Assembly (NCBI GenBank): GCA_022641835.1
Contig: CP048722.1
Location: forward strand, 62,001-126,000
Origin: Petasospora fabianii
Lineage: Eukaryota > Ascomycota > Saccharomycetes > Phaffomycetales > Wickerhamomycetaceae
Reading direction: 5' to 3'
Length of the DNA: 64,000 nucleotides
Shown here one piece after another: positions 11,321 through 21,337 of this stretch (positions within the stretch are counted from its first letter, which is position 1; the number at the start of each line of letters is the position of its first letter). Under the pieces are notes generated by a model. The model did no database searches. It saw only the letters and a program-made list of their open reading frames with translations, and was not told the origin of the DNA. The position numbers and the translations under genes were made by a program.

Positions 11321-11344
11321 GCTTCCACAGTGGCTTCCACAGTG
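11321..11344. repeat. Tandem 12-bp repeat with CCACAGTGG cores
   Basis: GCTTCCACAGTG occurs twice in a row and runs on into GCTTAG. Each unit holds a CTGTGG core like the sites nearer MUP1. Another CTGTGGC lies at about 11238. No gene is seen in the 10799-11704 spacer. Confidence 0.6.
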
Positions 11345-11704
11345 GCTTAGGCAGCCAAACTCCACAATTCTTTTGAGTTTTAAATGATCATAGATGATCA
11401 TAAAAGATGAGTATTAAATGATTATTAGTAGTGTGTATGATGTGGTCCATACCAGGTTGTATATGGTTGTCCCTAGCAACGGAATGAATGTGGCGCGTAC
11501 CAATTGTGTGTTATGTGGTGTGTACCAGTTTTCATAGTTGTCCTAGCAACGCTATATAGTAAATCAAATAGATGATCAATAGTTGATCTTTAGTTGATTG
11601 ACACACTGTCAGACAATCATTTTACATCATATTCATATTCTATACTATCATATATTATCATATTCTATACTATCATATATTATCATATAGTAGAGATATT
11701 ATGG

Positions 11705-13027
11705 TTACTTACCACCCTTCAACTTCAAAAGTCTCCAAATACCCACTCCAACCAGACCTAATGTACACTTTTGAATCAATTTCAATATCCAATCTTGTCT
11801 TTGCCATCTCTTAACTGCCATAGAGTATGGAATATCATCTCTAAATGAAACCATTGTATATAATGGAATCCATTTATCCTTCAAGAGATAAGTTAATGCA
11901 AAATCAACTTGTTTCTTAAATAAGAACCATTTAGATGTAACTTTATGTGACATCTCTTTATAATTCTCAATTGCAAGGTCAACAATAGCAATCAAATCCT
12001 TATGACGGATCTTTGTATACTCTGTAAAGGTGGTACCAATTGACTTGTGTTGTTTCAAGAGAGTCAACAGCACAAAGACATCCTCAAATCCACAATTCAT
12101 ACCTTGACCATAGAATGGAACCATTGAATGTGCAGCATCTCCAATTATTAATACTTTATCTTCATAATGATATGGATTACATTTGATAGATAGTAGTTTA
12201 CCCCTTGGATGATGTTGAAAGGCATACAAAAGTTTCTCTTTGGTGATTAACTCCACTGCATCTGGGAACTCCCGTTGGAAGAATGATAACACTTTTGTAT
12301 CAGAGTCAAGTCCCTCAATCAATGACCATGGGGCAAAGAAAGTTGATGTAAATGAACCATCCAAGTTTGGTAATGCAATAAGCATAAAGTTATGACGTGG
12401 CCAAATGTGTAAATGGTTTTTATCAATTTGAAACAGCTCTGATGACTTCCCAGCTGGAATTGAAAGTTCAAGATATGCACAATCAATATACTCTTGTAAA
12501 TAATCCATTCTAACAACTTTTTGTAACTCTTGACGAACTTTAGAGAAACTTCCATCTGCACCAATAACAAGGTCAAATGTCTGTGAATCATCAGAGAAGT
12601 AAAGAACTGGATCATTTTGAAGATCTAACTTGATAAGCTTCTTATTGAAGACAACCTTGATATTGCTCTTAGAATCAATCTCATCTAATAACAAATCATT
12701 AAGATATGATCTATCAATGGAGTTAATACCTTGACCATCAATATCATATCGTTGACTCTCTTGTTTACCATCAACATGATGAATCATACGACCAGTCATC
12801 GGAATAACTCTTTCCAACACTTTATCACATAACTTAGGATCAACATATCTCAAAGCATTAATACCACGATTTGAAACTGCAAGATTTATAGATCGAAGTT
12901 GCTTATTTTGTGACTTCCTTGGATCATCACGAAGTTCAAATATTGTCACATCATAACCTTCTTTCTCTAATCCAAGTGCTGCTAAGCATCCAACGAGTCC
13001 TGCACCAACAATAGCAACAGTCTTCAT
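11705..13027 (-). CDS. BNA4: Kynurenine 3-monooxygenase
   Basis: Flavoprotein hydroxylase that converts L-kynurenine to 3-hydroxykynurenine in de novo NAD synthesis from tryptophan, usually on the mitochondrial outer membrane. The 440-residue protein starts MKTVAIVGAGLVGCLAALGL, the dinucleotide (FAD) fold. It also carries the GADGSFSKVR motif and GDAAHSMVPFYGQGMNCGFED, the second FAD motif typical of this group. A C-terminal hydrophobic tail may act as a membrane anchor. I chose the ATG at 13027, directly before the FAD motif. The frame continues upstream through a threonine-repeat translation of a TTG/TAG microsatellite, which looks like leader DNA. Confidence 0.95.
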   Translation of the reverse strand: MKTVAIVGAGLVGCLAALGLEKEGYDVTIFELRDDPRKSQNKQLRSINLAVSNRGINALRYVDPKLCDKVLERVIPMTGRMIHHVDGKQESQRYDIDGQGINSIDRSYLNDLLLDEIDSKSNIKVVFNKKLIKLDLQNDPVLYFSDDSQTFDLVIGADGSFSKVRQELQKVVRMDYLQEYIDCAYLELSIPAGKSSELFQIDKNHLHIWPRHNFMLIALPNLDGSFTSTFFAPWSLIEGLDSDTKVLSFFQREFPDAVELITKEKLLYAFQHHPRGKLLSIKCNPYHYEDKVLIIGDAAHSMVPFYGQGMNCGFEDVFVLLTLLKQHKSIGTTFTEYTKIRHKDLIAIVDLAIENYKEMSHKVTSKWFLFKKQVDFALTYLLKDKWIPLYTMVSFRDDIPYSMAVKRWQRQDWILKLIQKCTLGLVGVGIWRLLKLKGGK

Positions 13028-13056
13028 GTTGTAGTTAGTTGTAGGAGTTGTAGGAG

Positions 13057-13073
13057 TTGTTGTTGTTGTTGTT

Positions 13074-13104
<31 letters not shown>

Positions 13105-13105
13105 G
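13057..13105. repeat. TTG/TAG trinucleotide microsatellite
   Basis: A (TTG)n tract next to a (TAG)n tract in the BNA4 leader, just upstream of the chosen start codon. Confidence 0.8.
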
Positions 13106-13404
13106 AGTAGATAAAGTATTAGTCAGTGTCGTTCGATAAATGGGTAAAAAAAACGGGGAGAATTGACAGCATAACACTTATATATCTACAATTATGGTGT
13201 TATTGGCATTCTTAACCATATAAATGGATACTTAGGTCATTAATAGAAGCTATAGATATCATTTTATCTTAATCAACACTATAGTACTGTCTTTAATGCT
13301 CTCTTAAAACATAATATTAAACCAATTTAGTCACGTGACAAATTAAAAAACAGAACTTATATATCTGAGTCTACCAAACAGCTAAAACAAGTCAAATAAG
13401 AAAA

Positions 13405-13478
13405 GATCCCTTGGCCCAGTTGGTTAAGGCGTGGTGCTAATAACGCCAAGATCAGCAGTTCGATCCTGCTAGGGATCA
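13405..13478 (+). tRNA. tRNA-Ile (anticodon AAT)
   Basis: A 74-base cloverleaf without intron. The acceptor stem GATCCCT pairs with AGGGATC, followed by discriminator A. The anticodon stem TGGTG/CGCCA encloses the loop CTAATAA with AAT at 13439-13441. The A box includes TGGCCCAGTTGG and the B box is GTTCGATCC. The sequence is very close to S. cerevisiae tRNA-Ile(AAU). A T-rich terminator follows at once. It lies between the divergent BNA4 and GLO3 genes. Confidence 0.97.
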
Positions 13479-13479
13479 C

Positions 13480-13519
13480 TTTTATTTTTTGTCTTTTTTA
13501 TTTTTTTTATTTTTTTTAT
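13480..13519 (+). terminator. RNA polymerase III poly-T terminator of tRNA-Ile
   Basis: Runs of T (TTTT, TTTTTT and longer) start two bases after the tRNA discriminator base. Confidence 0.8.
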
Positions 13520-13648
13520 CTTTTTATAACACCCAGACACCAAGAGAAATCAAAAGGATCAAAAACAACACGTACAAACAACAAACACATGAACAACCGT
13601 GTCAATCAATCAATCAATCAGTCAAACACCTCTTTATATTCTATCATT

Positions 13649-14992
13649 ATGAGTGATATTATGGCCACTACGGCCGAACGTGATGCTGTTTTCCAGTATT
13701 TACAAAGAGATCCTGCAAATAAGGTGTGTTTTGATTGTGAAGCTAAGAATCCAACTTGGACTTCGATCCCATTTGGTGTTATGCTTTGTCTTGAGTGTTC
13801 TGCCGTTCATCGTAACATGGGTGTTCATATCACTTTTGTCAAGTCCTCTAATCTTGATAAATGGTCACAGAAGCAACTTCGTCGCTTTAAACTTGGTGGT
13901 AACCAGAGGGCTCGTGAATACTTCTTAAAGAATGGTGGTTCAAGATACTTGGGGAAATCTGGTGATGCAAAGGCAAAGTATACATCTAAAGTCGCTTCAA
14001 ACTGGAAGGATCATTTGGATCATAGAGTTGTTAAGGATGAATCGAGTTTCCCAGATACTGTGACATTGGAAAACATTGATAATTCTTCATCATCTTCCTT
14101 AACTACTGAATCAACTGATGATTTCTTTGCCAATTGGAATAAGGCAACTCCTGCATCGGGAACCGCCTCTCCAGCAATCTCAAGACCAATTACTCCACTT
14201 GATAGTACATTGTCTCTTAATAGTACTGGTAGTGGTAGCTCTGCCCCAACACAGAAGAAGACCATTCTTAGAAAGACTACAACATCATCCTCAGCCAAGA
14301 AGACTTCGATCCTCTCTAGTAAGAGTAAACTCGGTTCCAAGAAGAAAGTCGCTGCCGTTGATATCGATTTCGATGCTGCTGAACGTGCTGCTAAGAAAGA
14401 AGCTGAAGAGACTGCTAAGCTTGGATACAATCCAAATAAAGAAGATGCAAATGATGATTTGTTTGCATCAACTATCAAACCAAAATCTTCTTCAATCTCC
14501 TCTTCAACTGTCACTAAGGAACCTTCAATCACTACAGATTATGGAACTAAGCCTTCCAGTTCCAATGCAGCTGATAAGATCACACCAACTTTTGCCAAAT
14601 TAGGATTTGGTATGACTGCTAATGACGCTGCTGAACAAGAGAAGAAACAAAAAGCAGCATCTGCTCCAAAATACACTGGTGAAGTTGAAAGTAAATTCGG
14701 TAAACAAAAGGCAATCTCTTCAGATATGTATTTCGGTCGTAATTCTTACGATACAGCTGCTCAACAAGAAGCTCATTCCAAATTACAAACTTTTGGTAAT
14801 GCTCAGGCAATTTCATCTGCTTCATACTTTGGTGAAGAAGACCAAGGTGTTCCAGGTTCTCAAAATGGTATTAACAATGGTGGTATGAATCCATATGCTG
14901 CTACAACTAACGATGACTTGGCTGTGTTGAAAGATGCCCTTGAACAAGGTGCTAACAAACTCTCTGGTTACTTGAGAGACTATTTGCGTTAA
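13649..14992 (+). CDS. GLO3: ADP-ribosylation factor GTPase-activating protein
   Basis: ArfGAP acting on Arf1 in COPI vesicle transport from Golgi to ER. The 447-residue protein opens with the ArfGAP zinc finger C27-X2-C30-X16-C47-X2-C50, and the arginine finger R55 follows in [15 protein letters not shown]. The middle is Ser/Thr/Lys-rich. The C-terminal third has the Glo3 regulatory motif: [12 protein letters not shown] followed by two ISSxxYFG units (ISSDMYFGR and ISSASYFGE). That separates Glo3 from Gcs1. I chose ATG 13649; an in-frame ATG at 13589 would add 20 residues but reads through a CAAT repeat that looks like leader sequence. It is convergent with KOG1, 73 bp apart. Confidence 0.95.
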   Translation: MSDIMATTAERDAVFQYLQRDPANKVCFDCEAKNPTWTSIPFGVMLCLECSAVHRNMGVHITFVKSSNLDKWSQKQLRRFKLGGNQRAREYFLKNGGSRYLGKSGDAKAKYTSKVASNWKDHLDHRVVKDESSFPDTVTLENIDNSSSSSLTTESTDDFFANWNKATPASGTASPAISRPITPLDSTLSLNSTGSGSSAPTQKKTILRKTTTSSSAKKTSILSSKSKLGSKKKVAAVDIDFDAAERAAKKEAEETAKLGYNPNKEDANDDLFASTIKPKSSSISSSTVTKEPSITTDYGTKPSSSNAADKITPTFAKLGFGMTANDAAEQEKKQKAASAPKYTGEVESKFGKQKAISSDMYFGRNSYDTAAQQEAHSKLQTFGNAQAISSASYFGEEDQGVPGSQNGINNGGMNPYAATTNDDLAVLKDALEQGANKLSGYLRDYLR

Positions 14993-15065
14993 CAAATACT
15001 ATGGATAGTTTCTACACAAGCATGTACTTAAATAAATGCGTGTACTTTTCTATATGATCTCAAGA

Positions 15066-18000
15066 TCAATTCCCACCTCCTTCAGTGCACTTGTAGATAC
15101 CAATATATGGATCGTGTGTGTTGTTAGCAGCCAACATCATACGATGTGGATGTAACGCCAATGATGATAAATATGGTTGTCTGTTCTGTAAGTTACTTGC
15201 AAAGCCACTGGAGTTCTTGAAACTGCTTACTAAATCACCAGATGTAGTCCAAATACGAATCATTCTTGAACCAGTGGCAATCACTGGTGCATGTTCATGA
15301 ACATTAACGGAAGTCATTGTCTTTTCATGACCTTTGAAACTCACAACTGGCTCATTGAGTCTGATATCCCATAGATTAACCATAGAGTTTGTAGAACCAC
15401 TCACCAATTCACGATAACCACCTCTTTGCATATGCACATTCGTTATCCAGGTTCTTTCACCGTTACTTCTCCATAATTTAACCATAGAGTCCCTTGGATC
15501 CAAACGACGATCATAAACTCTGATACTTCCATCACCAAAACCTGAAACAAAGATATTACCAGAAACCTGATCAGAAGTCAGTGAAGTAATAGCACTCGAA
15601 GAACGAGCTGGAATGTCAATCAAACACATCTCTCTTGGTGCATCCCAAATACGAATGATCTTAACATCACCAGTGGCCAATAACGCACCACGACTTTGTT
15701 GCCAATCCATGAGTAATCCTGTCGACCTTGGGGTTAATAACAAGTCAGTAAGCGCTCTCCAAGAAGTCACAAGGCTCACATCGCTTAAAGAATGGAAATC
15801 CTTATAAAGCTTAACAATACCATCTGAGGACCCAGTGAACAATAATGGCATATCGTCTTCGTTTATAAGCTTCAAATCAGTTATCTTAGTACCAAATGGA
15901 TTACCATTGGAGAATCTTGATAACTGTTTAGCTTCACTCCAATCAAAAGTAGTCACATTATCACGATCATCTGAAGTGATCAAATAGTTTTCAAATTGTG
16001 AAAACTTCATCAATTTTGGTTGAGTCTTATTGTTTAAGAATGCCATATTTGTTTTCCAATCACCTCTAAGAGATAAATTCTTTTGTGGTTGTGTCTCGTT
16101 AATGATAGACTCATTACGATTGCGTCTCCAAATACGTTGAGTATACTCTAAACTTCCCTGCTCATCAATCTCATGTTTATGCATCTGTGGTTCTTGGAAA
16201 TACTCAACACTGTAATCAAAGAATGTCGAGACTAATGGTAATTCTGGGAAATCTTCAACAGCTTCAGATCTGTCAAAGCGAGCAGTCTTTGGAAGTGGAG
16301 AAGAGCCATGTGCCGTGGTTAAATACAGATGTCCAGAAGTCTGGGACCCTTCGTTCTCAGTTGACTCACTATCAGCCGTTGACCAGCCAAATGGTTTAAG
16401 CAAGTTGGAAAATGAAAGAGTTCTTCTAAGGAGTGATAAGCCACCGACACTTTCGGAATCGGACTTTAGTCTCTTATCGTTACCAGTAGTGACTGATCTC
16501 ATCTGTTGACGTCCACGATTATTTTGATCATGGGCAGCAGAGTTACCATTCAGTTTGATTGGCTTGGGCAATTGTTGTGTGATTGTTCCGATTCCTGTTG
16601 ATGTGTTGGAACTCTGAAGCAAGATATTCTCCATCTCAGCAACGGTATCCTTAAGAGCAGACTCTTTTAACTTGATGAGAATATAATCAACAACTTTTTC
16701 AGCATATAGTTTGACTTGAACATGACCATCACAGGAGAACAGGAGTACAGTCTTGAAAATGATGTGGTAGATGGATCCGTAACCGACAGATTGTTTAGAA
16801 TCACTCTGGATATCAGTGATATTGGAAACCTCAGCGAACAACTCATTGAATGCCAGAACGATGAAGTTATTAATATTCTTCTTAACAATCTTGGACAGAC
16901 AAATGATCACCTCTTTACGAACCATTGGACTGGCATCGTTAGCCAAGGACAACACAGTCATAATGATGTTGGTTTCTTCTTTGATATCTTCACCTTCATC
17001 AGACTCTGGTAAGAAGTTGGTCAATGCAAGAACAATTGAAGCTCTAACTTCTGGAATTGGATCATTGATCTGTTTCAATAATCTGTTCAACAATCCTTCT
17101 TTGTATGAAACCCATTTGATCTCATAATTCTCTTGCCAAAGCTGAGAGATCAGTAATGCACACCATTGACGAAGTAATGGATTATCTGAAGACTCAAGGT
17201 ATTGCAACAATTTATCAATGAGGTCAGGTGAAAAGCAAAGTTTTTGACCATTCTTAAATCCACGAACGAACAAACTTAGGATTAAAGCACATAAGGCCTT
17301 ATGATCATTAGTGGTGTTTGTGGTTAGATCCTTTGGATTAAGCATCTGGAGGAAGTAGTTGAACCCTTTATCCTTGACAAGCTCTTGTTGTGTGTTCTTA
17401 TAGTCAACAGCCATGATTCTTGCCCAAATAAACACCAAGACAGGTTTAAGCTCCGGTGCAGGACTTTGTAACAACTTAAGAACATATGGGAAAATACCAA
17501 TTGATAATGCCAGATAAACTGCCCATGGACCCAAATCAAGGAACTTGGATAATAAGACGAGTGCTCTTACACGATGAACTTGTGAAAGTAACACTTGCAG
17601 AACAATTGGCAATTGTTCAGGTGGTTCTCTTGTTGATGAACCGTATTTGAGCCATAGTTCAAATGCTGTCAAATGCTGCTCGAAAAACGTCGAATGCTGA
17701 TAATTTTGAATATTTGGATCGGCAACGTTAGCCATGCTCATAGTTGCCGAAGATGGTATAACACCGTTATAGGAAGAGGTAGCTGTTGCACCACCATTCA
17801 TTACACCATAAAGATCGTTACCATTAGCATAGTTTGATGTTGTGGATGATGTGGAGTCCATAGCTGTGTTTGGTGGAGTAGCCAAAACCATTGAACCCAA
17901 AGATGTACCATTATTAAGATTCTTCAAGATCTGATTGAGAACCTGGTCAATTGCTAGGTCCCATGATTCCCACATCGAATGGAATTGAACATCTGGTAAA

Positions 18001-19220
18001 GGTGGATCAGAGATTGGATGACAGCCATATGTTGGCATGATACGCTTGGCCAGCAAGAAGTTACGAAACAATGCAGCCACCATCAAATCTTGTCTAAAGA
18101 GTCTCTTAAACAATGGTCTTGGTAATAGAGTCCATGCAATGGTATCTGTAATGGCAGTGAAGATCCAATTGAGTTCACCTAAGGGGGTACGACGATCGGT
18201 TAGTTTGCCTGGAATGACAATGTTCCCATTTGGACTATTCTTAGCCAACTCAAGCAAAGGTCCATAATAGCTCTTCTTGATTGGGCTCTGCATGATAAAC
18301 CACTTGATACTGATGTCAATGGGGCAAGTAAGACAAGAGGTGAATAAGTCAGCTGGTAAGTCTGGATCCATTGGTAACAGTTCATTAGATCGACATGCTG
18401 CAAGTTGGATGCAATCAATATAAGCTGATGTTGGAGATGGTGCAGAAGTGTCATGTTGACCTTCGTTATCGTTATCAATACGCTTCTGAACAAACTTCTT
18501 GAAATTGGTCACAATGTTACCAGCACTGCTGCAATCCCACACGTATATACATGGAGCACCTAACCATGTTTGTAAATCAAACAACGAGATTGGGATATAT
18601 TGTGTGTAGTTCCTGTTAAAGACCCAAATCTCACCAGATTGTGTAGGTTGTGGAACACCATGACCATTATAATGGAAAAGAATACGCTCATCACGAGCAT
18701 TGCGTCTAAGAGAGTTACAAAACCTCTTCACATCTTCAACACATGGATCAAGTGATTGCTTATACCGTGTCTTTTGACTAAGATTCTCATACTGTGTTTG
18801 TAATGACTTACCAATGGCCTCCAGTGCCTTCTTGGTATCGTTAAGCGACATCGGATCAACCCATGCTTCTGTCTTAGCACATGGATGTGTCTTAACAACA
18901 TCTGGAGGATCAACACCAATGTTAAGACATAGTACAAGAGCAGCGCTTACTGTCTTTTGACGATCTTTCATGAACTTCCAATCTGGTATGCTTTGGTAAT
19001 AGTCTGCTCTTTCTTTCTTCTCAGATTCCGTTAAAGCGTTACCATTAGTGTGATGACGCTTATCATCAAAGTATAGGAAGAAGTTATCAGCTAAAAACTC
19101 CATATCCTGGGCATCCATCTCAAATCCATGACGAACTTCACTGTTGAGCGGTCGTAGCGGTTGTGCCATCTGTGTATGGCCTTGCTGTGGCGCAACCTCG
19201 ACAGCTGCCACGGGCGGCAT
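15066..19220 (-). CDS. KOG1: TORC1 subunit, raptor orthologue
   Basis: Scaffold of TOR complex 1 that recruits substrates at the vacuole. The 1384-residue protein aligns along its whole length with S. cerevisiae Kog1 (1557 residues). It has the raptor N-terminal caspase-like domain (about 50-330, with RQKTVSAAL, KTHPCAKTEAWVDP and LFHYNGHGVPQPT), HEAT-type helical repeats (about 510-850, with EQLPIVLQVLLSQVHRVRALVLLS), a Ser-rich linker, and a seven-bladed WD40 propeller (about 1040 to the end). Shortening lies mainly in the linkers that are Gln-rich in S. cerevisiae. A GGTGTCCGGGTG motif lies 155 bp upstream. The start MPPVAAVEV is the first ATG; upstream sequence is not coding. Confidence 0.98.
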   Translation of the reverse strand: MPPVAAVEVAPQQGHTQMAQPLRPLNSEVRHGFEMDAQDMEFLADNFFLYFDDKRHHTNGNALTESEKKERADYYQSIPDWKFMKDRQKTVSAALVLCLNIGVDPPDVVKTHPCAKTEAWVDPMSLNDTKKALEAIGKSLQTQYENLSQKTRYKQSLDPCVEDVKRFCNSLRRNARDERILFHYNGHGVPQPTQSGEIWVFNRNYTQYIPISLFDLQTWLGAPCIYVWDCSSAGNIVTNFKKFVQKRIDNDNEGQHDTSAPSPTSAYIDCIQLAACRSNELLPMDPDLPADLFTSCLTCPIDISIKWFIMQSPIKKSYYGPLLELAKNSPNGNIVIPGKLTDRRTPLGELNWIFTAITDTIAWTLLPRPLFKRLFRQDLMVAALFRNFLLAKRIMPTYGCHPISDPPLPDVQFHSMWESWDLAIDQVLNQILKNLNNGTSLGSMVLATPPNTAMDSTSSTTSNYANGNDLYGVMNGGATATSSYNGVIPSSATMSMANVADPNIQNYQHSTFFEQHLTAFELWLKYGSSTREPPEQLPIVLQVLLSQVHRVRALVLLSKFLDLGPWAVYLALSIGIFPYVLKLLQSPAPELKPVLVFIWARIMAVDYKNTQQELVKDKGFNYFLQMLNPKDLTTNTTNDHKALCALILSLFVRGFKNGQKLCFSPDLIDKLLQYLESSDNPLLRQWCALLISQLWQENYEIKWVSYKEGLLNRLLKQINDPIPEVRASIVLALTNFLPESDEGEDIKEETNIIMTVLSLANDASPMVRKEVIICLSKIVKKNINNFIVLAFNELFAEVSNITDIQSDSKQSVGYGSIYHIIFKTVLLFSCDGHVQVKLYAEKVVDYILIKLKESALKDTVAEMENILLQSSNTSTGIGTITQQLPKPIKLNGNSAAHDQNNRGRQQMRSVTTGNDKRLKSDSESVGGLSLLRRTLSFSNLLKPFGWSTADSESTENEGSQTSGHLYLTTAHGSSPLPKTARFDRSEAVEDFPELPLVSTFFDYSVEYFQEPQMHKHEIDEQGSLEYTQRIWRRNRNESIINETQPQKNLSLRGDWKTNMAFLNNKTQPKLMKFSQFENYLITSDDRDNVTTFDWSEAKQLSRFSNGNPFGTKITDLKLINEDDMPLLFTGSSDGIVKLYKDFHSLSDVSLVTSWRALTDLLLTPRSTGLLMDWQQSRGALLATGDVKIIRIWDAPREMCLIDIPARSSSAITSLTSDQVSGNIFVSGFGDGSIRVYDRRLDPRDSMVKLWRSNGERTWITNVHMQRGGYRELVSGSTNSMVNLWDIRLNEPVVSFKGHEKTMTSVNVHEHAPVIATGSRMIRIWTTSGDLVSSFKNSSGFASNLQNRQPYLSSLALHPHRMMLAANNTHDPYIGIYKCTEGGGN

Positions 19221-19374
19221 TTCGATCTTTAAGATATTCAGGGGTGTGTGATTGCAGAGAAACTGTTCAATGACAGTAATTACCCTGAAATGGTGGTGTT
19301 TTGTTGATTGTTGATGGTTTTAAAGAGTTGATAGTTTTATCTATAACGAGCGTCATTTCTTTGGAGTTAAAATT

Positions 19375-19386
19375 GGTGTCCGGGTG
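19375..19386. promoter_or_regulatory. GGTGTCCGGGTG motif upstream of KOG1
   Basis: One of several near-identical copies in promoters of this window. The reverse complement CACCCGGACACC partly resembles a Rap1 site (ACACCC..ACA). Confidence 0.45.
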
Positions 19387-19477
19387 TTTTTGTTCTCTTA
19401 ACCTCTCAACTGATAAGCATTAATCTCTATTAATCATTTGTGTATAATTGATTCATGTTATATATATAGATGTTAAA

Positions 19478-20620
19478 TTACAATAAACGTCTATACTCAG
19501 CATCAATTGCATCTGGATCAACCTCAAGACCCGAAGTAAAATCATAACCAATTGGTAACATATCCTTGTCAACCAATGGGTGCACATGTTTCTTCTTTGC
19601 ATAAATATCTTCATTGTTATCAATCAGTTTCATGATACGATACCATGGATTCTCCTTAGCATATCTGTGATCCCTCTTATCACTCTTAAACAAATTCCAA
19701 AACGAATTTGACAAGTTCTTATCATCATTCTCTGAGTAGTCATAAAAATCAACATGAGGAACCAATCCTTGTAAATCCAATCCTGGGGACCCTTTTTGCT
19801 TGAGTTCATAGTCCCATATACCAAGAAGTTTCAATTCGTCATCGGAGATTGAAGGTTGTTCAATAGAAGCAAGTGGGAAAGTCTTATAAGACGGTTCAAC
19901 TTTTGATAAATCCAAAAGTGTATCATTTGGTGCTAATACAGTCTTGAATCTCGGTGGCTCAACCTCAACATACTCTTCATTTGGAATTGAACTCATACTC
20001 TGGTCCTTGTCACCACCACTGATAGTCATATCATCGAGAGATCCAATCATCAGAGATGTTCCGGAAAGTGCCATTAACGGACCATCCAAGTTTAAAGAGT
20101 CATCATCAGGTCTCATCTCAGTACTATCAACAAATTCGTCGTCGTCGTCATCAGCATCTTCATCAGCATCATCTTTCCCAATTGAGTTATCACCAGTAGG
20201 CTGTTTGATACAAAATGTATCATACACTGATAGACTAGACTCATCAATAGCCAAAACAGACTGTGGTTCAGGGGATACAGGGGTACCATGTCTCATCAGT
20301 GGAGAATATCTCCCAGATCCCGAGACCAACCTCAATGTACTCTCCCTCTGATTCTCTGATTTAATCCATTCTGTAACACTTTGTCTAACATCTTGTGGAC
20401 GAAGACTTTGAATCAAAGGTGCACCACCACTGAAAGGAAGGTGATGTTGTGTAGTGTTGATAGATTGACTGCTTAATGGCTGATGAGACGCATGGTCATT
20501 GGGTGGTTTATGATAGATTTGAGAAGATACAGTAGGATCACCATTATCATCAATGTTTTCCTGATTGAAAGAAATGGAACGACTTGTAGGAGTCGCCAAG
20601 TGTGGTGGGAAGCGAGACAT
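19478..20620 (-). CDS. Unidentified acidic protein
   Basis: The 380-residue product is not recognised. The N-terminal half is low-complexity, rich in Ser, Pro, His and Gln. An Asp run lies at about 145-165. The C-terminal third looks like the folded, conserved part: DDELKLLGIWDYELKQKG, then a Tyr/Asp-rich segment, then NPWYRIMKLIDNNEDIYAKKK and a C-terminal EYRRLL. No signal peptide or membrane segment is visible. I placed the start at ATG 20620 (MSRFPPHL); a TTG two codons upstream is not a likely yeast start. It lies downstream of the SLO1-like gene on the same strand. The intact frame and a conserved-looking C-terminus argue that it is real. Confidence 0.85.
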   Translation of the reverse strand: MSRFPPHLATPTSRSISFNQENIDDNGDPTVSSQIYHKPPNDHASHQPLSSQSINTTQHHLPFSGGAPLIQSLRPQDVRQSVTEWIKSENQRESTLRLVSGSGRYSPLMRHGTPVSPEPQSVLAIDESSLSVYDTFCIKQPTGDNSIGKDDADEDADDDDDEFVDSTEMRPDDDSLNLDGPLMALSGTSLMIGSLDDMTISGGDKDQSMSSIPNEEYVEVEPPRFKTVLAPNDTLLDLSKVEPSYKTFPLASIEQPSISDDELKLLGIWDYELKQKGSPGLDLQGLVPHVDFYDYSENDDKNLSNSFWNLFKSDKRDHRYAKENPWYRIMKLIDNNEDIYAKKKHVHPLVDKDMLPIGYDFTSGLEVDPDAIDAEYRRLL

Positions 20621-20781
20621 AGTCAATTAGTTAGTCAAAGTGGGGATCAATGGGATTGCTTGTGAGTGGAAAGAGGTCAATCAATTGATTAATAACCAAT
20701 ACTTCTTTCTTTATCTGGAGAAGTCACAAAGGCGGGATGCCAACACCGTCATATCAACCTTAACAAAAGATGTATCAAAGA

Positions 20782-21030
20782 TTAAACTCTGTTACCGAGG
20801 AAATCAGAAGAATCCATCAAATTACCAACGTAGTCCTGAAGATAACGATTATCATGATTGAGTTTTTCACATTTACGTTGTGTTTGAACAGTTCTTCTAA
20901 GAAGAGAATCGAGTTTATCACGTAGTTTAAGAGCTTGATCAAGTTTGGTTTCTCTTGTCTGTTGCTGTGGCTCTGGCTCTTGTTGAGCCTGTTGAGACTG
21001 CTGTTCAGTTGTTTCCTGTGTATTCTCCAT
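20782..21030 (-). CDS. SLO1: Short coiled-coil protein, SLO1/SCOC-like
   Basis: Small cytosolic protein of 82 residues. SCOC and Slo1 proteins are short coiled coils that bind Arl-family GTPases at the Golgi. The first 30 residues are Gln/Glu-rich. A heptad-patterned helix follows (about 30-70), ending with LNHDNRYLQDYVGNLMDSS, close to the SCOC signature (N..L..YI.NLM.SS). I chose ATG 21030; the frame runs upstream through a Phe/Ser-rich translation of an AAG/GAG tract, which is leader sequence. The gene assignment rests on this motif and the size. Confidence 0.75.
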   Translation of the reverse strand: MENTQETTEQQSQQAQQEPEPQQQTRETKLDQALKLRDKLDSLLRRTVQTQRKCEKLNHDNRYLQDYVGNLMDSSDFLGNRV

Positions 21031-21198
21031 TGCTCCTGACTCAATTCCTGTGACAGTTGATAGAAGTTGATATAAAAAGAAGAAGAAAGAGAAAGAGAGA
21101 GAGAAAGAGAAGAAATAACAACGTTTTGGTTTTCGTTGGAGAATGATTTGCGAAAAATGAACGCAGTTTCCTAATTGGTTCAATTGGGATAGGTATTC

Positions 21199-21230
21199 GC
21201 CAAACTATGCCAAACTTCGCCAAACTGGCG
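21199..21230. promoter_or_regulatory. Three GCCAAACT repeats at exact 10-bp spacing, ending in a dyad
   Basis: GCCAAACT starts at 21199, 21209 and 21219. The last copy forms a dyad, CGCC-AAACT-GGCG. The array sits in the 307-bp divergent promoter between the SLO1-like gene and the mitochondrial repeat protein. Confidence 0.6.
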
Positions 21231-21337
21231 AACTGCCCCACAACTTCAACACACCACCAAAAGCGGAGTCGACAATTCATTTATAACTCTTCTTTAAATC
21301 ATCCACTTTGCATCAACACAAAACAGACAAACATCCC

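Noticed and set aside
13028-13177. N-terminal poly-Thr extension of BNA4
   Set aside because: It is microsatellite translation; the FAD motif of the family begins right after ATG 13027.
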